Source: DASUBN01 sp036000105
GTDB lineage: Bacteria; Pseudomonadota; Gammaproteobacteria; Natronospirales; REEB76
Length of the DNA: 64,000 bases
Reading direction: 5' to 3'
Assembly (NCBI GenBank): GCA_036000105.1
Contig: DASYGE010000004.1
Location: 1-64,000, forward strand
The first letter of the stretch is position 1; each line of letters starts with the position of its first letter. The notes under the pieces are model-generated. The model was given only the letters and a program-made list of their open reading frames with translations, did no database searches and was not told the origin of the DNA. Below are positions 16,983-26,409 of this stretch, in pieces. The position numbers and the translations under genes were made by a program.

Positions 16983-17431
16983 GGATATGGGTGGATGCAG
17001 ACGCCTGTCCGAAAGTGATCAAGGAGATCCTGTTCCGCGCGGCCAAGCGTGCCCAGGTGCAAGTGACCCTGGTGGCTAACCAGTCCCTGCGCACGCCCGC
17101 ATCCCAGCACATCAAGTCGGTGCAGGTATCTTCAGGCTTCGACGTGGCAGACAACGAGATCGTGAAGCAGGTGGAAGCCGGCGACTTGGTGGTTACCGCT
17201 GACATCCCCCTGGCGGCCCAAGTGGTGGAGAAGGGCGCTCATGCGCTCAATCCCCGCGGCGAGCTCTACACGCCCGACAACGTCAAGGCGCGGCTCAACC
17301 TGCGGGATTTCATGGCGACCTTGCGGGACAGCGGTGTGCCCACCGGCGGACCGCCACCCTTGAGCCAGAGCGACCGACAGGCTTTCGCCAACCACTTGGA
17401 CCGGCTGCTGGCGAAACGCCCCAAGCCCTAG
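16979..17431 (+). CDS. YaiI/YqxD family protein (DUF188)
   Basis: This 150-aa conserved protein reads RIWVDADACPKVIKEILFRA at the N terminus, the DUF188 signature with acidic residues reminiscent of a PIN or Toprim-like nuclease fold. It also has VVTADIPLA and NPRGELYT. The biochemical function is not established. The start is GTG at 16979, inside the GTGA overlap with the upstream stop. Confidence 0.9.
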   Translation: MRIWVDADACPKVIKEILFRAAKRAQVQVTLVANQSLRTPASQHIKSVQVSSGFDVADNEIVKQVEAGDLVVTADIPLAAQVVEKGAHALNPRGELYTPDNVKARLNLRDFMATLRDSGVPTGGPPPLSQSDRQAFANHLDRLLAKRPKP

Positions 17432-17932
17432 TCAAGGTTTGATGCGGCGCACCGCCACCGTGTCTTTCACGCCTTCCACCGACAGGTAGTAGGCGCTGAT
17501 CAAGCCCTTGCTGATGGTGACCTTGGGATTCTTGATGGCGCCGGTGCTGAAATCGGAATCGTCCACCTGTTGCCACACCTGGCCGTTATCCAGCTTGAAC
17601 ACGGTGCCGTCGCCCCAGCCGGTGAATGTACCGTCCAGGTGTGCTACCACGTCGCCCGTCGGCGCGGGGGCCGACGCCGGTGTGGCGGGTGCTGCCGCGC
17701 TGGCAGGCGAGCTGCTGGCTGCAGCGCAGGCGTGGGTGCGCTGGTAATCCGCGAACCAGGCATCCAGAGCCTTGATCTGGACATCCGACAGATGATCCAG
17801 GCCCGTGGCCCGGAAATCCGTCACCGACATATTTTTCAACACGTCGAAATCCTGGGTATCGCCCGCCTGAGCAGCCATCCAGGGGAGCAGCGCAGCGCCA
17901 GCCAAGATCAGCGCCTGGGTCAGGGTCTTCAT
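17432..17932 (-). CDS. Hypothetical secreted protein
   Basis: The 166-aa protein has a Sec signal peptide (MKTLTQALILAGAALLPWMAAQA, cleavage near residue 23). An alanine- and proline-rich linker (about 72-93) follows, then a C-terminal domain of about 70 residues with FTGWGDGTVFKLDNGQVWQQ. This beta-rich domain looks like one found in periplasmic proteins of Xanthomonas-like bacteria; no function is known to me. It converges on the YaiI gene with its stop directly adjacent. Confidence 0.75.
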   Translation of the reverse strand: MKTLTQALILAGAALLPWMAAQAGDTQDFDVLKNMSVTDFRATGLDHLSDVQIKALDAWFADYQRTHACAAASSSPASAAAPATPASAPAPTGDVVAHLDGTFTGWGDGTVFKLDNGQVWQQVDDSDFSTGAIKNPKVTISKGLISAYYLSVEGVKDTVAVRRIKP

Positions 17933-18085
17933 GGTGTCTCCTCGGGGGTTTACCGGTTACAGTCCGGCTGTCTCGGCAGCGGTTGGTCGGGATAGTGTCG
18001 CACAGACCACGCCGCGCGTAAGATTCTATGCCCCGCGCATGTCACATCCGTGACATACGCCCATACATGCAACCGGAGATCGACC

Positions 18086-18610
18086 ATGCAGATTTCAATG
18101 TACCAGGCCTCAGCGGTGAGTTTCGCCAATGTGCTGAGCAACCTGCTCGTCGTGCTCAAGAAGGCCGAGGCCCATGCCGTGGCGAAGAAGATAGACCTTT
18201 CGGTGTTCGTGAACGCGCGTCTCGCGCCCGACATGTTCCCGCTGGTGCGCCAGGTGCAGATCGCCACCGACATGTCCAAGGGCTGCGTCTCGCGCCTCGC
18301 GGGCCTCGAACCGCCGAAGTACGAAGACAACGAGCAGACCTTCCCCGAGATCTATGCCCGGCTCGAGAAGACCATCGCCCATATGCACAGTTTCAAGCCC
18401 GCGCAGATCGACGGTTCCGAAGACCGCAAGATCGAGCTGCAGCAACGCACCGGCACGCGCACCTTCAAGGGCATGGGCTATCTGCTGGATTACGTGTATC
18501 CCAACTTCTATTTCCATGCCACCACCACCTACGCCATCCTGCGCCACAACGGCGTGGACGTGGGCAAAGGCGACTTCATGGGCAACCCCGAAGGCGTGCG
18601 CCGCTCCTGA
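18086..18610 (+). CDS. DUF1993 family protein
   Basis: This 174-aa soluble protein starts MQISMYQASAVSFANVLSNL and contains the family motifs DMFPLVRQVQIATDMSKG and YVYPNFYFHATTTYAILRHNGV. DUF1993 resembles the four-helix DinB/metal-binding fold, but its role is unknown. The ATG at 18086 has GGAGA 7 bp upstream and is preferred over an in-frame ATG at 18050. It appears to be a single-gene unit. Confidence 0.88.
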   Translation: MQISMYQASAVSFANVLSNLLVVLKKAEAHAVAKKIDLSVFVNARLAPDMFPLVRQVQIATDMSKGCVSRLAGLEPPKYEDNEQTFPEIYARLEKTIAHMHSFKPAQIDGSEDRKIELQQRTGTRTFKGMGYLLDYVYPNFYFHATTTYAILRHNGVDVGKGDFMGNPEGVRRS

Positions 18611-18712
18611 TAGAAACACTGTAGTGACTCCAGCTGACCGCTCTCCACCCGGAGGGCGGTCACGCTCATATTCGAATGACGTGTCTGACGGCAGAAGAGA
18701 AGGGGAAGATCC

Positions 18713-18967
18713 ATGAAGCGAGCTGGCGGGCCGCCGCTGCGCCATAAGCTGCTCCTGGCGGTGGTGCTTCTGGCTTTGGGTCTCTGCATCTGGCCCGGGT
18801 ACCTGCCGGCGGCGCGCATCGAGCCTTATCTCTTCGGCTTGCCGTTCGGCCTCGCCTGGATCGTGCTCTGCCTGGTGCTGGTGTTCGCGGCTCTGGTACT
18901 GACTTTCCGCGCCGATATGCGCGCGACCGGGGAGAAGCCGGAACGGGGCGGCAAGCATGCCGATTGA
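18713..18967 (+). CDS. Small DUF3311-like membrane protein
   Basis: The 84-aa protein has two hydrophobic helices (about 12-30 and 40-65), a PYLFGLPFGLAWIV motif and a charged tail. Small proteins of this kind usually precede sodium:solute symporters and may be accessory subunits. Its end overlaps the symporter start by 11 bp, which supports coupling. A good GGGGAAG ribosome site precedes the ATG. Confidence 0.7.
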   Translation: MKRAGGPPLRHKLLLAVVLLALGLCIWPGYLPAARIEPYLFGLPFGLAWIVLCLVLVFAALVLTFRADMRATGEKPERGGKHAD

Positions 18968-20426
18968 GCTGATCCCCTGCATAGCGTACCTGGGGCTGGC
19001 GTTCCTGCTCGGCATGCTGCCGGGCTTGTTCGTCACCCGCAGCGTGTCCGGCTACGTGGCCGGTGACCGTAGCCTCAGCACCCTATTGTTGTATTTCGTG
19101 CTGGGCGCCGCGGTGTTCTCCTCCTTCGCCTTCCTGGGCGGTCCGGGCTGGGCCTATTCCCGTGGTGCCGCGGCGTTCTACATCCTTATCTATGGCATGT
19201 TCGGGATGATCCCGTTCTATTTCCTGGGTCCCCGGGCGCGTCGCATCGGTTCGCGCCTGGGGTTCTACACCCAGGCGGAGATCGTGGGCCACCGTTTCGA
19301 CAACCGTAGTCTGCAGGTCACGGTGGCGGTCTTGAGTCTCGTGGCGATGATCCCGTACCTCGCCCTGCAGATCAAAGGTGTGGGTTACATCCTGAACGTG
19401 GCGAGCCACGGCCTCCTGCCGGAATGGGAGGGCGCCTTGCTGGCTTACGGCGTCGTCACCCTCTACGTGCTGTACAGCGGCATGCTGGGCGTCAGCTGGA
19501 CCAGCGTGTTCATGGGTATCGCCATGATGGTCATCGGTTGGCTGTTCGGGCTTTACCTGCCCTGGAAGTTCTTCGGCGGCGTAGAAGCCATGTTCCATGC
19601 CATCGCCGTGAGCCCCCATGCCGCCATGCTGGTGGCACCGGGACTGAACGGCGAGGGTGCGCACTGGGACTGGTGGGGCTACAGTTCCGCCATCGTGGTG
19701 TCGGTGCTCGGCTTCTGCTGCTGGCCGCATTTCTTCATGCGCAGCATGGCGGCGAAAGATGACCGCAGCATCAAGCTCATGGTGGTGATGTATCCCACCA
19801 TGCAGATATTCATGGTACCGGTGCTCATCATCGGTTTCAGCGCGGTGCTGCTGTTCGTCGGCGTGCGCCCCGTGGACACCATCCTGCCCTTCATGCTGCA
19901 GCATGCGGGCCTGTCGCCCTGGCTCGTGGGTCTGGCCTCCGCCGGCACCCTGGCGGCTTCCATGCATACCGGCGATGCGCTGATGCATGCGGCGGGCACC
20001 GTGGGCGTGCGCGACATCCTCGTGCCCCTGTGGCCGCGCGCTTTAAGCGACCGGGACGAGCGTAGGCTCATCCGTCTCCTGGTGTTGCTGGTGACGGCCG
20101 CTGCTTATTACATCGCCGTGGTGTCCCATACGTCGCTCGTGGAACTGCTACTGGGTTCCTACGGCGGCGTGGCCCAGATCTTCCCCACACTCATCGCCAC
20201 GTTCTATTGGCGGCGGGCCACGGCGGCGGGAACCCTGGCGGGTCTGGCCGTCGGCATCGCCGTGAACCTCTTGTTCATGTTCGAACCCACATGGCGGCCG
20301 CTGCCACTGCACGAAGGCATCTACGGTCTCGCGGCGAATGTGCTGGTATTGATAGGGGTTAGCCTGCTGACGAAACCGGTGTCGGCTGAAAGACTAAAGG
20401 CGTATTCCGAGCCCGGTTGGGACTAA
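18957..20426 (+). CDS. Sodium:solute symporter family transporter
   Basis: The 489-aa inner-membrane protein has about 13 hydrophobic segments and the SSS-family architecture (GYVAGDRSLSTLLLYFVLGAA near the N terminus, YLALQIKGVGYILN, and HTGDALMHAAGTVGVRDI around the Na+ site region). It would import a small solute with sodium; substrates in this family range from sugars to carboxylates and cannot be assigned here. It is paired with the overlapping small membrane protein and ends 2 bp from the convergent GGDEF-EAL gene. Confidence 0.88.
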   Translation: MPIELIPCIAYLGLAFLLGMLPGLFVTRSVSGYVAGDRSLSTLLLYFVLGAAVFSSFAFLGGPGWAYSRGAAAFYILIYGMFGMIPFYFLGPRARRIGSRLGFYTQAEIVGHRFDNRSLQVTVAVLSLVAMIPYLALQIKGVGYILNVASHGLLPEWEGALLAYGVVTLYVLYSGMLGVSWTSVFMGIAMMVIGWLFGLYLPWKFFGGVEAMFHAIAVSPHAAMLVAPGLNGEGAHWDWWGYSSAIVVSVLGFCCWPHFFMRSMAAKDDRSIKLMVVMYPTMQIFMVPVLIIGFSAVLLFVGVRPVDTILPFMLQHAGLSPWLVGLASAGTLAASMHTGDALMHAAGTVGVRDILVPLWPRALSDRDERRLIRLLVLLVTAAAYYIAVVSHTSLVELLLGSYGGVAQIFPTLIATFYWRRATAAGTLAGLAVGIAVNLLFMFEPTWRPLPLHEGIYGLAANVLVLIGVSLLTKPVSAERLKAYSEPGWD

Positions 20427-20428
20427 AG

Positions 20429-23400
20429 CTAAGATTTGGGTGGGGCAAGAGCAGCTAAGTATTTCTCCACGTCCGGCGTAGACATGGGTTTGGAGAAGAA
20501 GTAACCCTGGCCCTTGCGGCAGCCGAGGGCCCGCAGCAGTTCCACCTGGCGCGCGTTCTCGATGCCTTCCGCCACCACGTCCATGCCTAAGTCCGCCGCC
20601 AGCACCGTGATGGTGCGCACGATGGCACGGTCGGCACGGGCCCGCTCGATGCCGGTGATGAAGGAGCGGTCTATCTTCAGCGTATCGATCTTGAAGCGGC
20701 GCAGGGCGCTCAAGGATGAATAGCCGGTGCCGAAGTCGTCCATCTGCAGGTTCACGCCCACGGACTTGAGCCGTGCGATGGTCTCGATGGCGAGATCCGG
20801 GTTGTCCATGAACACCGTCTCGGTGATCTCCAGGCAGAGGTTCTTGGCCTTGATGCCCGTGATGTCCAGTACCCGCGCCACGCGTTGCGGCAGCACCCAG
20901 TGGGCGAACTGCCGGTTGGCGATATTGACGCTCATGGTGAGATCGTCGTTCAGGTGCTTGTACTTCTTGCGCCACTTGGCGTACTGGGCGCAGGCCGTCT
21001 CCATCACCCACCAGCCGATGGGGATGATGAGGCCGGTCTCTTCCGAGACTGCCAGGAACTGTTCCGGGGCGAGCAGCCCCTGGGTGGGATGCTCCCAGCG
21101 CACTAGGGCCTCGAAGCCGGAGAGCTTGTTGGCCGCCAGGTCCATGACCGGTTGGTAGTGCACGCGGAACTCGCTGCGCTGCAGCGCCAGCCTGAGTTCG
21201 GTCTCCAGCCGCAGGTTGGCCTTGGCGCTCTCGTGCATGGCATCGTCGAACACCACGTAGCCGGCCTTGCCGGCTGCCTTGGCGCGGTACATGGCGGTGT
21301 CCGCGTCGCGCAGGATCTCGTCCGGGTTGGCGTAATGGGCCGCGCTGATGACGATGCCGATGCTGGCGTTGGTGAACACGTCGTGGCCGTCCACGGTGAT
21401 GGCTCGCGCCAATTCTTCGTGCACCCGGTCCGCCACCGCGGTGGCGTCGTCCAGGCCGGTGACGTTCTCCACCAGTATGGTGAACTCGTCGCCGCCGTAA
21501 CGGGCGATCAGGTCCGCGGGACGCAGGCAGGCGCGCAGGCGGCGCGCGATGGTCACCAGCACCCGGTCACCGAAGGAGTGGCCGAGGCTGTCGTTGATTA
21601 GTTTGAAGCGATCGAGATCCAGGAACAGCACCGCGAAGCGGTCGCTGCTGCGCTTGCCCACGTTCTCCAGCACCTGCTGCAGTTTCTCCGTGAAGAAGCT
21701 GCGGTTGGGCAGGTCCGTCAGGGGATCGTGATAGGCGCTACGCACCAGTTCCTGTTCGGATTTCTTCTGCAGCGTCACGTCGCGCACCGTGCCGGTGACC
21801 GCGGTCTTGCCGCGATAGGGCACGTGAGCGGTGGTGATGGCGGTAGTCACCCGCGTCTTGCCGTCCTTGTGCATGAGCCTGAGTTCGTGCAACTCATGGC
21901 CGGCAGGCAGAGGATGGGATTCATCGAAGGACTCGCGGGCAGCCTGGTCTTCGGGTGCCAGCAGGGTGGAGAAGGTGAGGCCGGTCATCTCATCGGGTTT
22001 GTAACCCAGCATGGTGGCGAGGGCGCGGTTCACATAGACGAGCGAGCCGTGCTCGCTCAAGAACACGCCGTCCTGGCTCATGTCCACCAGGGTGCGGTAT
22101 TTCTCCTCGGACTGGGCCAGGTCTTCCTCGGCACGCTTGCGCGGCGTGATGTCCTGGATGGTGCCCTCGTAATACTCGATCTTGCCGTCTTTGCCGCGCA
22201 CCGCGCGGGAGTTGTCGCTCACCCAGATGCTGCTGCCGTCGCGGCGTACCAGCTGGAACTCCTGGTCGGCGTAGTGGCTCTCGTGCTCCAGGCGCTGCAG
22301 CAGCTCGGTGCGCCGCTCCGGATGCAGGTAGGCGCGCTGGGAGATGTTCGGCGCCTCGGCCAGGAGATCTTCCAGGGAGTTATAGCCCAGGATGCGTGCC
22401 AGGGAGTTATTGGCGCGGATGATGCGGCCTTCGGGTGTGGTCTGGTAGATGCCTTCCACGGCGTTCTGCACGATGTTGCTGTATTTGCGCTCCACGTCCT
22501 GCAAGGCATCGTCCTGCTGCCGGCTGCTGCGCTGGTCGTGGCAGACCGCCATCACCATGTTGCGGCCGTCTATCACCAGCATGCGCGCGTGCACGCTCAC
22601 CGGCAGTTGCGCGCCATCCTTGGTCCTGAAGGCGGTCTCGAAGCTCGCAGCACTGCTGCTGACCAGCTTCTCACCGGCTTCGCGCAGCTTGTCGGCACCG
22701 GCGAGAGACGAAGGCGTGATCTCCAGCATCTCGTCGCGCGCGTAGCCCAGGAGCGCACAGGCGGCGTCGTTCACTTCCGTGAACGGCCCGATGACACGCC
22801 CGGCCTTGTCTATGGGATACACCAACACCGCGTCCGCGCCGGTGTTGAACAGAGTGCGGTAGCTTATGTCGCGCTGATGCAGGGCATCCAGCGCATTGCG
22901 GTAATCGGACACGTCGAGCACAGCGGTGAGCGCGTAAGGCTTGCCCTCCAGCTCGATCATCTCAGCGGAGGCGAGCCCCCGGCGCTTCTCGCCGGAGCGC
23001 GTCAGCAGGTGCACTTCCCGGTTGCCCAGGCGCCCCTTGAGCTTGAGTTCCTGCAGGAGTTCCTCGCGCTCGTCCTGGTATTCCCAGATGCCGAGTTCCA
23101 CGGCGGTGCGGCCGATGATCTCGGCGGGGCTGTAGCCGAGCATGCGTTCCACGGCGGCGTTGACGTCGGTGAACTTGCCGCTCTCCAGTTCCGAGATGGC
23201 GATGATGCCCGGCGCGGCACGGAAGGCGGTGGCGAACTTGGCGGCCGCCAGGCGCTGCACATCGTCCAGGCGGCGGCGGCGTAATTCACCGGCACAGCGG
23301 CCCGCCAGCAGGTTCAAGGCATCGAACAGTTCGTCGCTGGCCTGGAAGGGCTGGCGCGACATGATGCCGAGGTGGCCGAGTGCCTGGCTGTCGACACCGG

Positions 23401-23770
23401 GGATGGCGACAGCGCAGTAAGAGCGCACCCCGTGCTTGCGCAGCCAGTGATCTGCCGGGAAGACGGTGGCGGCATCGTCTTCCACCCAGAGGCGGCCTTC
23501 CGCCAGCACCCGTTCGGCGGGCGAGCCCTGTACTTCGAACTCGCCGGCGCCGCCGGCACTGTGGTTCACATGCCAGCCGGCCACGAGCTTCAGGCGATTG
23601 GGGTTTTCGGGGGCGCGGGCGGTGACGAAGGCGTATTCGGCATCCAGGGTGACCGCCAGGCTGCGCACCAGATGCCGGAAGAAATCCTGTCCCACGAAAC
23701 CGGCGGTCTGTTCCATGAGTCTGAACAGGACCCCATCGGGCGCGGCATGCATGGCGCTTTCCGGCTTCAT
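20429..23770 (-). CDS. GAF-PAS(4)-GGDEF-EAL cyclic-di-GMP signalling protein
   Basis: This 1113-aa protein has an N-terminal GAF-like domain (about 10-165), four PAS domains (about 178-660), a diguanylate cyclase GGDEF domain with intact RYGGDEFTIL (about 755-764), and a phosphodiesterase EAL domain with SGFEALVRWEHP (about 885-896) and DDFGTGYSSL. Both catalytic signatures are present, so it may make or break c-di-GMP depending on its sensors. There is no membrane segment, so it is cytosolic. It is a single gene convergent with the symporter. Confidence 0.93.
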   Translation of the reverse strand: MKPESAMHAAPDGVLFRLMEQTAGFVGQDFFRHLVRSLAVTLDAEYAFVTARAPENPNRLKLVAGWHVNHSAGGAGEFEVQGSPAERVLAEGRLWVEDDAATVFPADHWLRKHGVRSYCAVAIPGVDSQALGHLGIMSRQPFQASDELFDALNLLAGRCAGELRRRRLDDVQRLAAAKFATAFRAAPGIIAISELESGKFTDVNAAVERMLGYSPAEIIGRTAVELGIWEYQDEREELLQELKLKGRLGNREVHLLTRSGEKRRGLASAEMIELEGKPYALTAVLDVSDYRNALDALHQRDISYRTLFNTGADAVLVYPIDKAGRVIGPFTEVNDAACALLGYARDEMLEITPSSLAGADKLREAGEKLVSSSAASFETAFRTKDGAQLPVSVHARMLVIDGRNMVMAVCHDQRSSRQQDDALQDVERKYSNIVQNAVEGIYQTTPEGRIIRANNSLARILGYNSLEDLLAEAPNISQRAYLHPERRTELLQRLEHESHYADQEFQLVRRDGSSIWVSDNSRAVRGKDGKIEYYEGTIQDITPRKRAEEDLAQSEEKYRTLVDMSQDGVFLSEHGSLVYVNRALATMLGYKPDEMTGLTFSTLLAPEDQAARESFDESHPLPAGHELHELRLMHKDGKTRVTTAITTAHVPYRGKTAVTGTVRDVTLQKKSEQELVRSAYHDPLTDLPNRSFFTEKLQQVLENVGKRSSDRFAVLFLDLDRFKLINDSLGHSFGDRVLVTIARRLRACLRPADLIARYGGDEFTILVENVTGLDDATAVADRVHEELARAITVDGHDVFTNASIGIVISAAHYANPDEILRDADTAMYRAKAAGKAGYVVFDDAMHESAKANLRLETELRLALQRSEFRVHYQPVMDLAANKLSGFEALVRWEHPTQGLLAPEQFLAVSEETGLIIPIGWWVMETACAQYAKWRKKYKHLNDDLTMSVNIANRQFAHWVLPQRVARVLDITGIKAKNLCLEITETVFMDNPDLAIETIARLKSVGVNLQMDDFGTGYSSLSALRRFKIDTLKIDRSFITGIERARADRAIVRTITVLAADLGMDVVAEGIENARQVELLRALGCRKGQGYFFSKPMSTPDVEKYLAALAPPKS

Positions 23771-23925
23771 CGTCAGCAGATACCTCAGGCCTAGACCCCA
23801 CGGCGAACGGCTCCCGACTGCCTTCTAGTGAGGACTTGGGAGCACAGCGCCGAAAGTAGGATAATGCTTAACTAAGCGGCTCTAAGTCAATGAAAAACCA
23901 CGAGATAGAGTAAATTTCCCTGGGC

Positions 23926-24678
23926 TTACCATTGACCCTTGAAATCGAAGGGATATTGGCCGGTGCTGTCAGGCCGGCCCAGGTTCGCAAGCAGGTTGCG
24001 GGTGGCTGTGTCGCCCGGGTCCCGGGCGGCGAGGGTGCCTGACAGATGATAAGCGCCTTCGGGGCTCAGGCTGAGCCGGGTCGCAAGTTTGAGGGGCGAG
24101 GCCACGTCAGTGATCTCTCCATCTACCCCACCGGCGGCAGCGGGGCTCAAGCTCAGGCGGAAGCTGCCGAGGGTATAGGCCGCGGGCCAGCTCAAGACGC
24201 CGTCATCCAGTTCTATGTCGCCGGTGGCACTCTGCAGATGGCTGGCCTTCAGTTGCAACTGCTTCAAGTCGATCAATAGCGAACCGCTCAGGCTATGGGA
24301 AGGCAGGGGCAGCCAGGGCTCTACGCTCGCCACTGCCACGCGACCTTTGAGGTCGCGCAGGTGCAGGCTGCCGAAGCCTTTATCCAGGCGCCCGTCCAGG
24401 TCCTGGGTATCGCCATGCAGATGGAAGCGATAGCCCACGGTGGCGGTGAACGGCGCGAGCCAATCGAAGTGCCAATCCACGGCGCCCAGGTTTCGGGAGC
24501 CGATGCGCAGCTCTTCGGCGCGACCGGAGAACACGCTGCCGGAGACGCCGCCCAGTTCCATGCCGGGCACATGGCTGCTGATCCAATGGGTGAGGTAAGC
24601 AGCCGGCAGGGCCGCCAGCAGGAAGATGAAATAGGCTGCCAGTCCCAGGAGCCAGCCGCGCAAGGTGCTGCGCTTCAT
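23926..24678 (-). CDS. gspN: Type II secretion protein GspN
   Basis: The 250-aa protein is anchored by an N-terminal helix (about 9-30), followed by a beta-rich periplasmic region (LGGVSGSVFSGRAEELRIGS) typical of GspN/PulN. GspN is an accessory, poorly understood part of some T2SS operons. The ATG at 24678 lies in an ATGA overlap with gspM, which fixes the start. It is the last gene of gspGHIJKLMN. Confidence 0.88.
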   Translation of the reverse strand: MKRSTLRGWLLGLAAYFIFLLAALPAAYLTHWISSHVPGMELGGVSGSVFSGRAEELRIGSRNLGAVDWHFDWLAPFTATVGYRFHLHGDTQDLDGRLDKGFGSLHLRDLKGRVAVASVEPWLPLPSHSLSGSLLIDLKQLQLKASHLQSATGDIELDDGVLSWPAAYTLGSFRLSLSPAAAGGVDGEITDVASPLKLATRLSLSPEGAYHLSGTLAARDPGDTATRNLLANLGRPDSTGQYPFDFKGQW

Positions 24679-25178
24679 GAGCCGGGTGACACCAGGGTGA
24701 TGCTCGCATCCACATTGCCGGGCGTAGTCGAACGCTGGGCGGTGAACTCGCGCACCGTGATGCCGTAACGCTGCTGCAGACTGCCGAGCCAGCGCACCAG
24801 GCTGTCGAAACCCGCGCCCTGCATCTGCACGCGCACCGAACCGTCGTTGTCGGTCTGCACTTGCTTCAGGGCGGCGCCGAAACCGGCCTCGCCCGCGCTC
24901 TTGTCCACCACCGCCAGTAGGGACTGGCCTGTCGGCAGGCCGGTGGGCTGCTGACCGCGCAGGGACTGTATCTGTATCGCCGCCGGACGCATCCAGGTGA
25001 GGAGTTCCTGGCGATCCGCGATGTCCTCTTGCAAGGCCTGCCTGCTCGAGAAGAAGGGGTGCAAGAGGCCCGCATACACCAGCATCACCACGAGGGCGAC
25101 GGCGCCGGCCAGCAGCACCTGTCGCTCGCGCTGCTGCAAGGATTGATACCAGGTGCGCAGTTCGGCGGTGCGGCTCAT
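24675..25178 (-). CDS. gspM: Type II secretion inner-membrane protein GspM
   Basis: The 167-aa protein has a short cytosolic N terminus, one membrane helix (about 20-38, LLAGAVALVVMLVYAGLL) and a periplasmic ferredoxin-like domain. GspM binds GspL in the inner-membrane platform that couples the GspE ATPase to pseudopilus assembly. ATGA overlaps on both sides show translational coupling with gspL and gspN. Confidence 0.92.
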   Translation of the reverse strand: MSRTAELRTWYQSLQQRERQVLLAGAVALVVMLVYAGLLHPFFSSRQALQEDIADRQELLTWMRPAAIQIQSLRGQQPTGLPTGQSLLAVVDKSAGEAGFGAALKQVQTDNDGSVRVQMQGAGFDSLVRWLGSLQQRYGITVREFTAQRSTTPGNVDASITLVSPGS

Positions 25179-26407
25179 GGGCCGCCACCGCTGAGAGTGA
25201 TGCGGCCCGTGACCTGGCTACCCGAAGCGTTCACGGAATCGAGGTTCGCGGTGATGCCCGCCTTGTTGCCGATGGCCGACTTGAGCGCATCCAGCGCGCC
25301 GATGTCGCCGGCCTGCAACTGTGCTTGCAAAGACCCACCCTGATAGTTCAGGGCGATGATCTGTATGGAAGGGTTCGCCGTGATCGCGCCGCCCAAAGCA
25401 TCCAACAGCGGCAACAGCGCGCCGGCGCTGCTGCCGCCTTGCAACTGGGACAGCAATTGCTTCATGCGTATCTCTTCGGTGCCGGGAGATATTTTGCTAC
25501 TGGGCATGGCCTGGCCAAGCAATTGGACTACCTGGGCATCGAGGTCGGTGGCTTCGCGCCGCAGACGCACATAGCCCATACCTTGCTGGATCAACAGCAG
25601 CAGGAGACAGGTGGCGAACAGCACGGCGGCCACCCGCCATACCCGCCAATGTTCCTGGAAATCGCTGCGCGGCTGGAAGTCCGCTTGCAGGAGGTTCACC
25701 CCGCGCTGCTGCCGGAGTCCGGCGGCCAGCAGCGGCAGCACGCCGTCTTTCAACGCGTGCTGGCTGAACTCGGCACCGGTGCTCTCCAGCGCCGCGATGA
25801 AACCCTGGGCATCATCCGCTTCGGTCGCATGGATCACCACGCGCGCCGGTGTGGCCGTGCCGTCGGCAACGCCCAGGCGCCGCTTGAGCAGACCGAGGGC
25901 AAATTCGCGCTCGGCGGTGAAGCCGCTGCCATCCGGGAAGCGCGTCATCACATAGGGCCCGTCCAAGGCGATGACTGTAGTATCCGGCTGGATAGCGAGA
26001 GCGGCGGTGTCCGCCATGAGCTGCACCGGTTCCAGACCGGCCTGAGCGATCTCACCCAGCCATAGCCGCATGCGTGCCTGATCCGTGACCGCTACCAGAT
26101 GGCCGCCGGTGTCGCGCAAACCCGCGGCGAAGTGCAGCACGTCCGCATCTTCCGCCAACTTGTCTTCCAGCAGGAAGGGCACGGCCTGTTGCACCTTCTG
26201 CAGGCTGCGGCTGGGGATGTCCGCCAGGAACAGCGACACCTGTTCGCCAGGCACGAAGGCCGTCAGCCGCCGGCCATGGGCCTGGGTCGCGGCGTCCGCG
26301 AGTGAACCCTGCTGTACCAGGCCGATACGGTTGCCGAGCGCATCCACCAGGAGCCAATGGGCGGGTCCCGGGGCACGTGGCAATTGCAGATAGATGGATT
26401 CAGCCAT
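25175..26407 (-). CDS. gspL: Type II secretion protein GspL
   Basis: The 410-aa protein has an N-terminal cytosolic actin-like domain (about 1-240), one membrane helix (about 255-275) and a C-terminal periplasmic domain. GspL recruits the GspE ATPase to the inner membrane. It starts 2 bp after the gspK stop and overlaps gspM. Confidence 0.93.
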   Translation of the reverse strand: MAESIYLQLPRAPGPAHWLLVDALGNRIGLVQQGSLADAATQAHGRRLTAFVPGEQVSLFLADIPSRSLQKVQQAVPFLLEDKLAEDADVLHFAAGLRDTGGHLVAVTDQARMRLWLGEIAQAGLEPVQLMADTAALAIQPDTTVIALDGPYVMTRFPDGSGFTAEREFALGLLKRRLGVADGTATPARVVIHATEADDAQGFIAALESTGAEFSQHALKDGVLPLLAAGLRQQRGVNLLQADFQPRSDFQEHWRVWRVAAVLFATCLLLLLIQQGMGYVRLRREATDLDAQVVQLLGQAMPSSKISPGTEEIRMKQLLSQLQGGSSAGALLPLLDALGGAITANPSIQIIALNYQGGSLQAQLQAGDIGALDALKSAIGNKAGITANLDSVNASGSQVTGRITLSGGGP

Positions 26408-26409
26408 CC

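Noticed and set aside
21728..23284. 518-aa plus-strand ORF inside the GGDEF-EAL gene
   Set aside because: Antisense frame of a well-defined PAS/GGDEF coding region; composition is typical mirror translation.
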